Assembly: GCA_933207985.1 (NCBI GenBank)
Contig: OW240913.1
Coordinates: 267,293,726 to 267,357,725 of the forward strand
Reading direction: 5' to 3'
DNA from: Pelobates cultripes
Taxonomy: Eukaryota; Chordata; Amphibia; Anura; Pelobatidae
DNA length: 64,000 nt
Shown: piece after piece, positions 43,341 through 54,650 of the stretch
Layout: each line of letters opens with the position of its first letter
Position numbering within the stretch: the stretch's first letter is position 1
Program-made: the position numbers and the translations under genes
The notes under the pieces: model-generated
The model's database searches: none
The model's input: only the letters and a program-made list of their open reading frames with translations
Told to the model about the DNA's origin: nothing

Positions 43341-44950
43341 AAGTATTCGCCCCCCTTGACTTTTTACCTATTTTGTTACATTACAGCCTTAAATTCAATG
43401 TTTTATTAATCTGAATTTCATGTGATGGATCAGAGCACAATAGTCTAAGTTGGTGAAGTGAAATGAGAAAAATATATACATAAAACTATTTTTTAGAAAT
43501 AGAAAACAGAAAATTGTCATGTGCGTATGTATTCACCCCTTTGTTATGAAGCCCATAAAAAGCTCTGGTGCAACCAATTACCTTCAGAAATCACATAATT
43601 AGTGAAATGATGTCCACCTGTGTGCAATCTAAGTGTCACATGATCTGTCATTACATATACACACCTTTTTTGAAAGGCCCCAGAGGCTGCAACACCTAAG
43701 CAAGAGGCACCACTAACCAAACCATGAAGACCAAGGAACTCTCCAAACAAGCAAGGGACAATGTTGTTGAGAAGTACAAGTCAGGGTTAGGTCATAAAAA
43801 AATATCCACAACTTTGATGATCAACAGGAGCACCATCAAATCTATCATAACCAAATGGAAAGAACATGGCACAACAGCAAACCTGCCAAGAGACGGCCGC
43901 CCACCAAAACTCACGGACTGGGCAAGGAGGGCATTAATCAGAGAGGCAGCACAGAGACCTAAGGTAACCCTGGAGGAGCTGCAGAGTTCCACAGCAGAGA
44001 CTGGAATATCTGTACATAGGACGACAATAAGCCATACACTCCATAGAGTTGGGCTTTATGGCAGAGTGGCCAGAAGAAATCCATTACTTTCAGCAAAAAA
44101 CAAAATGGGACATTTTGAGTTTGCGAAAAGGCACGTGGGAGACTCCCAAAAGGTATGGAGGAAGGTGCTTTGGTCTGATGAGACTAAAACTTTTGGCCAT
44201 CAAAGAAAACACTATGTCTGGCGCAAACCCAACACATCACACCACCCAAAGAACACCATCCCACAGTGAAACATGGTGGTAGCAGAATCATGCTGTGGGG
44301 ATGTTTTTCAGCAGCTGGGACTGGGAAACTGGTGAGAGTTGAGGAAAAAATGGATGGTGCTAAATACAGGGATATTCTTGAGCAAAACATGTACCACTCT
44401 GTGTGTGATTTGAGTCTAGGACGGAGGTTCACCTTCCAGCAGGACAATGACCCCAAACACACTGCTAAAGCAACACTTGAGTGGTTTTAAGGGGAAACAT
44501 GTAAATGTATTGTATCAAAGCCCAGACCTCAATCCAATAGAAAATCTGTGGTCAGACTTAAAGATTGCTGTTAACAAGCGCAAACCATCCAACTTGAAGG
44601 AGCTGGAGCAGTTTTGCAAGGAGGAATGGGCAAAAATCCCAGTGGAAAGATGTGGCAAGCTCATCCATAGCAACCTATCCATAGCAACTTGGAGCTGAAA
44701 TTGCCGCAAAAGGTGGCTCTACAAAGTATTGACTTTAGGGGGGTGAATAGTTATGCACATTGACCTTTTCTGTTATTTTGTCCTATTTGTTGTTTGCGTC
44801 ACAATAAAAAAAAAAAAACATCTTCAAAGTTGTGGGCATGTTCTGTAAATTAAATAATGCAAATCCTCAAACAATCCATGTTAATTCCAGGTTGTGAGGC
44901 AACAAAACACGAAAAATGCCAAGGGGGGTGAATACTTTTGCAAGGCTCTG
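43328..44950 (+). mobile_element. Degenerate Tc1-like transposon inside the Penelope-like element
   Basis: TA flanks it (43326-43327 and 44951-44952). The termini are CAGTGCCTTGCAAAAGTATT and the inverse ...ATACTTTTGCAAGGCTCTG. It belongs to a different family from the two DD37E copies. Confidence 0.92.
43724..44698 (+). pseudogene. Tc1-like transposase (DD34E type), frameshifted
   Basis: Frame 43724-44269 has MKTKELSKQARDNVVEKYKS, a paired-like DNA-binding region, GRPPKL and VLWSDETK (first Asp). After a shift near 44260 come [16 protein letters not shown] and [18 protein letters not shown] (second Asp). After another shift near 44490 comes QSPDLNPIENLWSDLK (Glu). I count about 31 residues between second Asp and Glu. 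A three-codon loss compared with the usual 34 probably accompanies the second break. It is inactive. Confidence 0.9.
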
Positions 44951-45644
44951 TAGAATTTGGGAGTCTCTGTCAGCATAAACTGCACTAGTTCAGTAGCTTA
45001 TTAGGGTATTCCTTCTTTTTAAAGGATTTTCAATGGTTCCATGCTTTAATTTTGAAATCCTCTTGAGGAACAGTTTCTACATAGTCTTAGATATTGACTG
45101 ATGGGATACCCACCTTCAATGGTGGTGGGTGGTAGCTAGCCCAATTAAGAAAGCCAATGGAAGCTGTTTTCTTATGGTACAAAGTAGTAGAGAAATTACC
45201 ATCTGATTGTATAGATATGGTTAAGTCCAGAATATTTTTTTACTGATACTTCATCATAAACATCCAATGAATCAAAGCATTGACAACAAGCTATCTAAAA
45301 CTGTGTGATGTCTTGTAAACCAACAGTAGCTGCAACTTCAGTTTTGAAGCCCTCACATGAGTCCAGAGATTCTTAATCTATTTCCAAATTAAATTGGGTG
45401 GCTAAATTAATTTAAGGGGCATAGATCTTCTGCATTCTGTGGCAAAAAAAAATGGTATATCAGTTGCACCATGTAGAGCTTTCTGAATAATATATTAAGT
45501 AGTTTTTTTTTAATAGACTGTGTAGGGTCCATTTAAAAAGCAAAAAAATAATTATTTCTGGATTTTCCAAGGTACAGACTTCATTCACATGAGATCCACT
45601 GAAGCATCAATGGGCAAATTCAAAGAGACACTATCAAACTGCTG

Positions 45645-45834
45645 TTTATTATAAAGGTTCCAGCTCGAGGATGATTTTAAAGGCATCTATTTGCCACTCA
45701 AGGCATTTGATACTGTTCCTCACAATAGGTTAGTCTTTAACCCCTTAAGGACCAAACTTCTGGAATAAAATGGAATCATGACATGTCACACATGTCATGT
45801 GTCCTTAAGGGGTTAAACTAAAAGAAATTAGATC
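45645..45834 (+). pseudogene. CR1 RT fragment interrupted by a palindromic MITE
   Basis: It encodes KAFDTVPHNRLVF before 45737, and the motif continues as KLKEI after 45816. This is the same segment as AKAFDTVPHNRLVFKPKEI in the CR1 copy at 12448-13203. Confidence 0.75.
45737..45816. mobile_element. 80-bp palindromic TTAA MITE
   Basis: TTAACCCCTTAAGGACC mirrors GTCCTTAAGGGGTTAA, with ATCATGACATGTCACACATG in the middle. It is the same family as 31435-31512 and is inserted within CR1 coding sequence. Confidence 0.88.
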
Positions 45835-46039
45835 AGGGGTAGTCAACCTATTAATATCTACCGCCCACTTTTGTATCTTTGTTGATGGTAAAATTTCCTT
45901 GCAGTCCACTAGTGTCGCAGTAAGTCTTTTTATAGCGCAAGTGCAATTTATTTATTTTAGAAAGGAGGGTTAAAAAAAAAATCTACTCAAATGTATCTAT
46001 TTTTTCTATTTTTTATTCTACTTTAAGTTCTATGTGCCT

Positions 46040-47024
46040 GTGTGAGGTGCTGTTTGTGTGTGTGAAGGGTGCTGTGTGTGAGTGAGAGGTGCAGTGTGTG
46101 TAAGTGGTTGTGCTGTGTGTGTGTGTGTATATGTGTGAGTGGTGGTACTGTGTATGTGTGTGAGGGGTGCAGTCAGTGGTGTATTTAGGATTTGTGCTGC
46201 CCTAGACAGGACGGTGCTCGAACACCTCCCCTAATTTAAATTTTCCCCACCCCTTCCTGTCAAGGCCGCACTTTGACTGACAGACGCACACTCTCATATA
46301 CACTGACAAACAATGACATACACACACACTCACTGATTTGACACACTGATAGACAGACACACACTATTACTCGGGGACACACTGACAGACTCACACTCAC
46401 TGACAGACGCACTCACTCACTGACCGACACACACACTTACAGACACACACACATACATTCACTCACAGACATACACACACATTCACTCACAGACACACAC
46501 ATTTTCACCAACACTCACAAATTATTATTTTTTAAATTTTATTTTAAATCCACCCAGCTTCCCTGGAAGAGCTGGAGTGGATTGCTTACCTGTGGTCCAG
46601 TGGGGCTGCTGGTCGGGCAGGTAGGGGGCGGGCAGGCTGAGTAGGTGGCGCTTAGTGATGCCAAGAGCCGGTCTGACATCGTATTCCGGCTCCCCGCTTC
46701 ATTAAGCGGCGCGTGAGGGAGCTCAGCAGGAAGAGCTCAGGTGAGCATGCTCCTTCGCTGCCTGCCTCGGGGGGGCTCAAATGTGGCCAGCTGGCCAGTT
46801 CTTGAGCCCCCCAGGACATGAGGCAACTAAGGGATCTGCCTGGGCGTTTGGGGGCCCCCTGTAAAGTGCAGCCCAAGGCAGTTGCCTTGTTTGCCTTGTG
46901 TAAGATACGTCCCTGGGTGCAGTGAGTGTATGTGTGAGAGGGGTGGTGTGTGAGGGGGCAGTGTGTGGGGGGGCAGTGTGTGTGAGGAGTGCAGTGGGTG
47001 AGAGGTGCATTGTGTGTGTGAAGG
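46040..47024. repeat. TG-rich minisatellite, interrupted
   Basis: GTGTGTGAGNGGTGCAGT-type units occur at 46040-46170 and 46916-47024, and the array continues at 49023-49190. Two insertions (46174-46915 and 47025-49022) split it. Confidence 0.8.
46174..46915. mobile_element. hAT MITE with 8-bp duplication GGTGCAGT
   Basis: The ends are CAGTGGTGTATTTAGGATT and, inverted, CAGGGACGTATCTTACAC. GGTGCAGT is at 46166-46173 and 46916-46923, but the target is itself a GGTGCAGT-type repeat, so this match is weaker evidence. It contains CA minisatellite DNA and a GC-rich part. Confidence 0.7.
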
Positions 47025-47972
47025 TGTTATGGGCAAATGCAAATATTACAAGTTTTAGAATGAAATGTATTTCTTAAACTGTGTACTTTGTCTTTAACAG
47101 ATATTGCAAATTGACAAGGTGTCACAAATGGAACATATTGTTTTTCATAACTGTTTCTTTAAGCAATAACCTCAGTGCATAATATGTTTGCGCCATTTTG
47201 TCCCAGACGAATTACAATAACAATAATGCATAAACAAGCTTCAAGGCTATACTACGACTCTTGCAGTACACAATATACTGTGGTAACCCCAAGTTAATGG
47301 AACTTCCCCAAATCCGGGAATCTCCCACGACTGTACACTTACGACTTAGTATAAACAACAGATAACCTATTCAGACTTTAAGATGCCATCTTGAACTAAG
47401 TCAGGAAAATTTCCATGACGTATGCACCCTTCTGTTATGGCCTTGTATGTTTGCCAGATTAAGGGAGGTCCTAAAATGAATAAAGTAAATGAACTACGGT
47501 AACCCTAAAATGGAGACACCTAAGGTATAAATAGGTGTACTTTTAAATGTTAAGACACAGAGGAGAGACTTGGAGACAGACGCTGCTCCATCTTAAAATG
47601 ACAGAGAGGCTGACATGATGACATGTTCAGAAGGGTATGTTAACCTATTAATGATGTTTGCAAGCATGTAATTTCATCTTATAAACTCTGCTATAATGGA
47701 TTTTATATTTATATTTTTATATAATAAATATCCAAAAAGACAAAACTATTGCTTCCAAGACAATCCTTATTTTATATTGTATTCTCAATTATTTATATAC
47801 CGTATATACTCGAGTATAAGCCGACCCGAATATAAGCCGAGGCCCCTAATTTTACCCCAAAAAACTGGGAAAACTTATTGACTCGAGTATAAGACTAGGG
47901 TGGGAAATGCAGCAGCTACTGGTAAATTTCTAAATAAAATTAGATCCTAAAAAAATTATATTAATTGAATAT

Positions 47973-48360
47973 TTACAGTGTGTGTATATGATGAATGCAG
48001 TGTGTGTGTATGAATGCAGTGTGTGTATGAATGCAGGGTGTGTGTATGAATGCAGTGTGTGTATGAGTGCAGTGTGTGTGTATGAATGCAGGGTGTGTAT
48101 GAATGCAGTGTGTGTGTATGAATGCAGTGTGTGTATGAATGCAGTGTGTGTGTATGAATGCAGTGTGTGTATGAGTGCAGGGTGTGTGTATGAATGCAGT
48201 GTGTGTGTATGAATGCACTGTGTGTGTATGAATGCAGTGTGTGTGTGTATGAATGCAGTGTGTGTATGAGTGCAGTGTGTGTGTATGAGTGCATGGTGTG
48301 TGTGTATGAGTGCATGATGTGTGTGTGTGATGCAGTGTGTGTGTGTGTTTGTGTTGCAGA
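47973..48360. repeat. TG-rich minisatellite (GTGTGTATGAATGCA units)
   Basis: Repeated GTGTGTGTATGAATGCA units occur. The open frames on both strands are repeat artefacts. Confidence 0.92.
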
Positions 48361-48565
48361 GCCTTGGTGGGGGGTGGGCATTTTTATAAAAAAAAAAATT
48401 AATATTATTTTAATTATTTTTTGTTATATTATTTTGTTATTATTATTTTTATATTTTATTTATTTTGTTGTCCCCCCTCCCTGCTTGATACATGGCAGGG
48501 AGGGGGGCTCTCCTTCCCTGGTGGTCCAGTGGCATTGGCAGTTCAGTGGGGGGATGAGGGGGGCT

Positions 48566-48800
48566 GGCAGAGCTGTTACTTACCTCTCCTGCAGCTCCTG
48601 TCCACTCTCTCCTCCTCCGCGCCGGTCCGTGCAGCTCCTCTCTCAGCTCACACTGTAAGTCTCGCGAGAGCCGCACTATGACCCCGCGGCTCTTGCGAGA
48701 CTTACACTGGGAGCTGACCGAGGTGCTGACCGGACCTGCGCGGAGGAGGAGAGAGTGGACAGGAGCTGCAGGAGAGGTAAGTAACAGCTCTGCCAGCCCC
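48566..48800. repeat. Long GC-rich hairpin, ~110-bp arms
   Basis: CAGAGCTGTTACTTACCTCT at the left is mirrored by GAGAGGTAAGTAACAGCTCTG at the right, and TCTCGCGAGAGCCGC faces GCGGCTCTTGCGAGA around 48683. Confidence 0.88.
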
Positions 48801-49199
48801 CAGTCTTGCCATAATACAGACTGACTCGAGTATAAGCCGTGTTGGGGTTTTTCAGCACAAAAAATGTGCTGAAAAACTCGGCTTATACTCGAGTATATAC
48901 GGTATGTTAAATCTCTTACTAACTATATAAAATTATGGCTAAGATATCTGTATGGTTAGCCCTACTAAGTTCTATGCTTTAAGACATTATAGTGGTAAAT
49001 AAGGGAACCAGCCACGGTTACAAATGGTAGTGTGTGTGTGAGTGGTGCAGTGTGTGTGAGTGGTGCAGTGTGTGTGCTTGAGAGGTGCACTGTGAGTGTG
49101 TGTGTGTGTATGAGGGGTGCACTGTTTGTGTTGGAGGTGATGTGTGTGAGGGGTGCAAGGTGTGTGAGGGGGCATAGCACTGTATCAGAGCGTTGCCAC

Positions 49200-49990
49200 A
49201 CTCTGACCAGTCTGCTTGCAGGAGAAACACGGAACCTCCCAGACCCTTCCCTCCCTCTGCTGGAAGGAAGTGCCAGCTGGCCAGTGAGGGAGATCTTTGA
49301 TCTCCTCAACAGCCCGAGAGGGCTTATAGCAAGGCTGGCTCTGCAAGGGTCGGCAGGGGAGATGAAAGGATATCCCCTGCCGGGCTTGGACCACATCCAC
49401 CGAGGCCCACCGTTTTCTGCAGAACCCGCTACCGCCCACCTGAAATCCCAAACTGCCCACTAGTGGGCGGTAGGGACCAGGTTGATACAGCTTCCTTAAT
49501 TGAATGCCAAAATAGATATATTTATAGAGCAAAGCCTGCTGGGGGAAAAAAGCTAATTTGTACAGAAAAGAGTGCTGAAATCTCTTAAGCATCCAAATAA
49601 CACAAGCGCTGAAGAAATTCAGCAGAAAAGCAGTTACAGATGTTATCTAGTTAACCCATTAAGGACACAATGGAAAATCTTCATCATGCTGGCCTTTTAC
49701 TTCTCAAGATGTGTCCTTAAATACACATGGGTTATAATTATTCTACAATGTCAGCACACATATTTGAATGGATATATCCTGCAGGTATTACAATAATTAC
49801 GTCTCTAAGGAGAATCTTGTCATTTGTAGGCACATAGCATAGCAGTGTCTGCTAGTAGATAGTATCTTATCTCTGTTGCAAAAAAATTAGGTAATGATCA
49901 TGCAGGTTTTCCCACCTGAGCCGCTTCTGACAAGAGCACGTGATTGAATTCTAACAGATATATATTCACTAAAATTAAAATATAAAGTAA
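49200..49990. other. Repeat DNA, end of a hAT-like outer element then spacer
   Basis: ACTGCCCACTAGTGGGCGGTAGGGACCAGGTTGATAC (49451-49487, split across words) resembles the inverse of the 45838 start (GGGGTAGTCAACC ... CTACCGCCCACT). This suggests an outer element spanning about 45834-49490. No matching flanking duplication was found. Confidence 0.4.
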
Positions 49991-49999
49991 TTTCTAAGC

Positions 50000-50440
50000 T
50001 TAAAGGACCACTATAGTGCCAGGAAAACATACTCGTACCCGGCTCTGGAAGGGGGTAAAAACTTACCTTTTTCCAGCGTTGGGCGGGGAGCTCTCCTCCT
50101 CCGATCCTCCTCTTCTCCTCCCCGTCGGCTGAAGGCGCACGTGCGCCAAGAGCTGCGCGCACATTCAGCCGTTCACATAGGAAAGCATTCATAATGCTTT
50201 CCTATGGACGCTGGCATGCTCTCACTATGAAAATCACAGTGAGAAGCACGCAAGCGCCTCTAGCGGCTGTCAATGAGACAGCCGCTAGAGGAAACAGGGG
50301 AAGGCTTAACCCATTCATAAACATAGCAGTTTCTCTGAAACTGCTATGTTTATGAAAAAATGGGTTAACACTAGCTGGACCTGGCACCCAGACCACTTCA
50401 TTAAGCTGAAGTGGTCTGGGTGCCTAGAGTGGTCCTTTAA
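50000..50440. mobile_element. TTAA MITE (AAAGGACCACTATAGTG family)
   Basis: TTAA is at 50000-50003 and 50437-50440. The inverted ends and interior are shared with 36347-36824. Confidence 0.88.
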
Positions 50441-50470
50441 GGACAAAATAGCCAAACAGGAAAAAATTAT

Positions 50471-51057
50471 TTAAAGGATCACTATAGGGTCAGGAACACA
50501 AACATGTATTCCTGACCCTATAGTGTTAAAACCACCATTTAGCCCCCCTGGGCTCCTCCTGCCTCCATAAATATAGTAACATCTTACTGTATTCAAGCCA
50601 GAAGCTGTAGATCTGCATGCTGATTGCCTCCAAAAAAACAAGCAGTCTGCTGACATCATCAGAAGTGGTGGCCTGATCCAATCACAGTGCTTCCCCACAG
50701 CATAGGAATGGCTGAGACTGACAAAGATGCAGATCAGCATTATTCAAACACAGCCCTGGCCAATCAGCATCTCCTCATAGAGATAAATTGAATCAATGAG
50801 TCTCTATGAGGAAATTTCAGTGTCTGCATGCAGAGGAAGGAGAAACTAAATGTTTGGATGCATTTTAGTCAGCCATAACCCAGGAAGGATATCGAACAGC
50901 CATCTGAGGAGTGGAAGTTATCACTAGGCTGTAATGTAAGCACTGCTTTTTCTCTGAAAAAAAGTGTTCACAACAAAAAGCCTGAAGGTAATGATTCTAC
51001 TCACCAGAACAAGTTCAATAAGCTGTAGTTGTTCTGGTGACTATAGTGTCCCTTTAA
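50471..51057. mobile_element. TTAA MITE (AAAGGATCACTATAGGGTC family)
   Basis: TTAA is at 50471-50474 and 51054-51057. The ends are AAAGGATCACTATAGGGTC and GACTATAGTGTCCCTTT. It is related in inverse to 54651-55212. Confidence 0.88.
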
Positions 51058-53814
51058 GCAAGCTATGCTTCCAGTTTGGCTATGTTGGTCATATATGTGA
51101 AGTTCACTTTCGTAAATAACCCTGTAAATGTATAGTTTCTCTGGGTCTAGATAAGTAATGTGATTGCTGTTATCAATGTGGTACTGTCAATTATAGGGTC
51201 TTTTCATTATTTGCGAAGAGCCAAGCTGAAATGTCCATGGCATTTTGGCAGCCACGTAGAATAGTAAGATATATTTACCAATTGCTCTTTCTCATCAGAA
51301 CCTCTATACTGGTCTCATATTCACCAAAGGGAAATGGCATCAACTGCCAGGAGTCCACAACACTGTTATACTCTTGAATGTGAGAGAATTTTCTTGCAAA
51401 TGCACAAGTAGACATAGGCATCGATCCCGAGTAACGATGCCTGCCCCGATCAGTTGTAACCAATGATGATTAAAGGGAAATGGCATGGGACGATAAGCTC
51501 CACCCAGTGACCACATTTTTGGCAAAGTTAATTTAATAATTAATGATTACTAGATTCAAGTACATGAAAAAGTAGTCCCAACTTGATGTAATTTATAAGG
51601 TGGAATTTCAATGAAAGATTTTTTTTTCTATGAAAAACCTCAAACAGTTTGAGGTTTTACTAGCTTTCTGCTTAGGTTCTGTATTTTAAACATACAGGGG
51701 AACTCCTGTACCCCCTAAGCTTATAATAGTAGTTATGGTGCAATTTGTCTCGTTATGCCCGTATCTGATCTATCAATTTGTGATTTTAAGCCTAAAATGT
51801 CTTTTTTTTTTTATTCCCACTTTAGTGTTTCAGAACTTCCCACAAATGTTAGCAGTTTAACAGAGAAACAGGAGGCTGTTGATATTTTTCTCATTTAATG
51901 AACCCTGGGGTTACCTCCACACGGTATGTTGGCACAACTGACCTAAATGTTATTTTGTGACAGACCGTATAAATTTATAATCACTTGTACAGAGTGACAG
52001 AACTAGGTATTCACCTAGTCAAACGATGAATACAATGCTAAAATTCAGTGATCCATAATGAGACAGTCATATCTTATGTCAACTTTATGCATTTTTAACG
52101 TGGATTTGTTGAGCCCTTCTTCTAAAGCTGTTTGACTAAAGCAGTGGTGCCCAAAAACATAGATCCCCAGAGGTTTTAAAACTCACCTTCCATGATGCTT
52201 TGTCATTCTAAACGCACTGTAAAGGCACACAAAGCAGCAATGGAGTTGTAGTTCTACAATGGGATCTAACTTTTAGGCACCCATGGACTAGAGATTAGAT
52301 CCTGTAAGAGGTCAACAGCTGGCAACTTTCCACATCTACAAATTATCACAGGTTTCCTCCTACCTTTTTATAGCCCTAACAGCTGCTTGCTGGTAAAGTG
52401 CTGAAATACCTGATGTGTACTTTATGCTTGTGGCCAGTAGAGAGGCTGACTGTTAAAACAGCACTGTCACCATCTAGGAACTTTGGATAATTTACAAAAA
52501 CCCAACATGGATATTGCTGCAAAGCGTCCGGAGTCCAGGGCAGACAATGAGTTCTACTTACCAGAACCTGTCCCTAATATCTGCTGCAATCGTTTTCCGA
52601 CCAGTCTTCTGCTCCTGACTCTTCATCTGCTAAGAGCCAAGGTCACTACTATATTCTTGAACATGCACAAGAGTACAGCAGAGAGGTCTAAGGATGATTC
52701 TGTGGGACCCTCCATACGTAGTCCCTATAGCCATCATTGGCGGGATTGACAATTATGGATGGCAGTAGCTCCACCCACTGTCAAGAAATACCTTGTTTCA
52801 GTATATCTTTTGACTGGGTTGGAATTTTACTTTAACAGGTTTGGAACAAGGACTGTTTCAGTTGTGTGTAGATTGCTATCCAATAACCTATTTTCACCAG
52901 TCCCCTAGTCTGGTGTTAAGTTTTTATTGTTTTGATTAGTGGCAGTTTATAATGAGTAGCAAAGTTGGAAACCAATCACCTCACATAGAAAATAATGGGA
53001 AACAGGCTTGGCAGTCAATAAGTGTTGCAATGGCAAATCAGTGCAAAAATAGGTTAAAGATTTCAAGTCTTTTTCCACCGATCAGACTTTTTTTATTGCA
53101 TTTAATTCAATATAGCTGGAGTTTAGTAAATAACCCAAAAAGCATGTTGATATTTTATTGAGTGCATATACATTTCTATATCTTATGTACATCTGTAGGA
53201 GGTTTCAAAGTTGATCCATGTTTCAATCAAGCATTTTCCTGGGGCAACACATTGGAAGCCTTGCTCAAAGGGCCTCAGCAAATAGTTTGGTTTTACTTTG
53301 TTCAAGTATACCTCTTCGATAGAAGACAATGAATAGCAAACCAGGGTTGCTGTATCATGTTTGCAAATTGGTGTTGCCAGCATTTCAGTCTAACACTTGT
53401 CGGTGGAGTCAGTCTGATATGGAATGGACAGGTAACTAACCAAATAAAATGGGCAAAAGCTCAGGAGCTTCTGCCCATTTTAAGTGTTCATATTCATTTT
53501 GATTGGTCAAGAAGAGGCCTTCATTTTAAGATAAAGTTCACCAATTCTTAACCCCGGGATCTAGACTACAAAAATGTCCCAATGCTTGGTCCCTTGCAAA
53601 AGTTAAGACTGGTAGCTCATATTTATCCCAGGTAAAGTGCATTTGACAGTGGGAAGCTTGTGTAAAAAAAAAAAAAAAAAAAAGTCTTGATGTGCTTTAA
53701 ACATTAGATATTTTATGTACTAGGTTTTGCTTTATTTTGGGGAACATGAAGTTTCTTTTGGTACTTAGAAAGTAAAAGTAGTGCCTGAATGTCCAATTGA
53801 CTGAAATAGTAAAA
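51058..53814. other. Intergenic DNA, no gene recognised
   Basis: Short frames only. Bits such as AGCAGTGGTGCCCAAA (52142) look like MITE ends. A minus-strand stretch at 51275-51525 has modest frames but no convincing family match. Confidence 0.4.
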
Positions 53815-54240
53815 ATGTTTAATAATTTGATTTTTATAGCTCTTTTCTCCCTTTAAGACTCAAAGAACTTTACAAGTATACACACACACACAAACATAAA
53901 AAGATAAGAGTTTCTGAAGGTCAGTTGAGTGGACTGAATGCCTGATGAAAGGTGTGTCTAGCTTTTTTTTTTTTTTTAAAGTCTGTAAGTACTGTGCCTC
54001 TCTGATTACGCACAGTAAAGAGTTCCAGAAGGTAGGGGCAATGTGGCTGAATGCCCTGGAACCTGGTTGTCTTTATTCTTGGCACTGACAGGATGGATTT
54101 GCTGGTTAACTGAAGTGAATGGGATGGAATGTAAGGTGTTAGGAGCTCTTTCAGGTACTGTGGGCCTTGCTTGTTTAAGGTTTTGAAGGTTAGCAGGTCA
54201 ATATTTCTAGGTTTTGTACATTTACCAACCATAAGGTCAT
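53815..54240 (-). pseudogene. Rex1/L2-like LINE ORF C-terminal fragment and 3' end
   Basis: The minus frame reads LLTFKTLNKQGPQYLKELLT, PYIPSHSLQLTSKSILSVPR, IKTTRFQGIQPHCPYLLE and LTDFKKK. This follows the ORF2 C-terminal pattern of these LINEs, where SVPR.K...F and NSLP/FKK blocks occur. The 3' side carries GAGTCTTAAAGGGAG and TATAAAAATCAAAT. It is a dead fragment. Confidence 0.6.
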
Positions 54241-54411
54241 GACTAAAAATTCTACCACGATATTTTAACAGGATGTAGTGTTTCCGATACACGCGTGCTA
54301 CAATACCGTCTACCAGAAGTGACATGTACACATGCATGCTATCAGCTGCCGCAAGTTTTCACTGAAATTATGCCAGTATATAAAAAAAAACACCAAACGG
54401 ATCAAGATTAT

Positions 54412-54454
54412 ACATCCCTGAGGAAGTCCAGAATGGTACGAAACGCGTAGGATT
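54412..54454 (+). ncRNA. Hammerhead-ribozyme-like motif in an interspersed repeat
   Basis: Core elements are in order: stem I strand ATCC (54414-54417), CTGAGGA (54418-54424), a stem II region (54425-54439), GAAA (54440-54443), a palindromic ACGCGT stem III (54443-54448), a cleavage triplet GTA ending at 54449, and stem I return GGAT (54450-54453). Short stem III hammerheads of this type are known in Penelope-like retroelements. Stem II is poor here (an extra A and a bulged T), so activity is doubtful. Confidence 0.5.
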
Positions 54455-54650
54455 TCAACTTGTTCACAGACTTAATATTTTATTTCGTATGAGTGACCCA
54501 GATTGCTACCTTATCTGCTGAGTATCTGGATACCACTGATGTGGAGACATGCCGTTTGTCTTTTGACACATTGTAAGTGCTATTTGTAAAATAAATTTGT
54601 TATTTTTTATAACGTCTGCACTCTCCTTATATTTTGAGTTACATTTCTAC

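Larger units (their letters stand above)
42630..45440 (-). mobile_element. Penelope-like retroelement remnant, split by a Tc1
   Basis: Minus-strand fragments lie on both sides of 43328-44950. Upstream (44953-45440) are degenerate matches such as HPPPLKVGIP and RGYPNK-like words of the RT C-terminal part. Downstream are the linker and a GIY-YIG-like endonuclease region, then ...KLRQRES.WIYRLNT. The ends are uncertain. Confidence 0.65.
47800..48902. mobile_element. TA-flanked element with CTCGAGTATAAGCCGA terminal repeats
   Basis: The 27-bp repeats at 47798-47824 and 48878-48904 are perfectly inverted (TACCGTATATACTCGAGTAT...). They include possible TA target duplications. The interior is a TG minisatellite, an AT-rich run and a GC hairpin. 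It has no transposase. Confidence 0.85.
47025..49022 (+). mobile_element. Solo-LTR candidate interrupted by a TIR element
   Basis: It starts TGTTATGGGCAAATGC and ends CCAGCCACGGTTACA. A TATA-like GGTATAAATAGG is near 47530 and AATAAATATCC near 47723. It lies in the minisatellite at a clean break. No exact target duplication was found. Confidence 0.5.

Noticed and set aside
47956..48381. 141-aa and 154-aa frames on opposite strands
   Set aside because: They are repeat peptides of the TG minisatellite.
51275..51525. Minus-strand frames that might be a kelch-type pseudogene
   Set aside because: The frames are short and overlapping, and only vague resemblance is visible; no defining motif.
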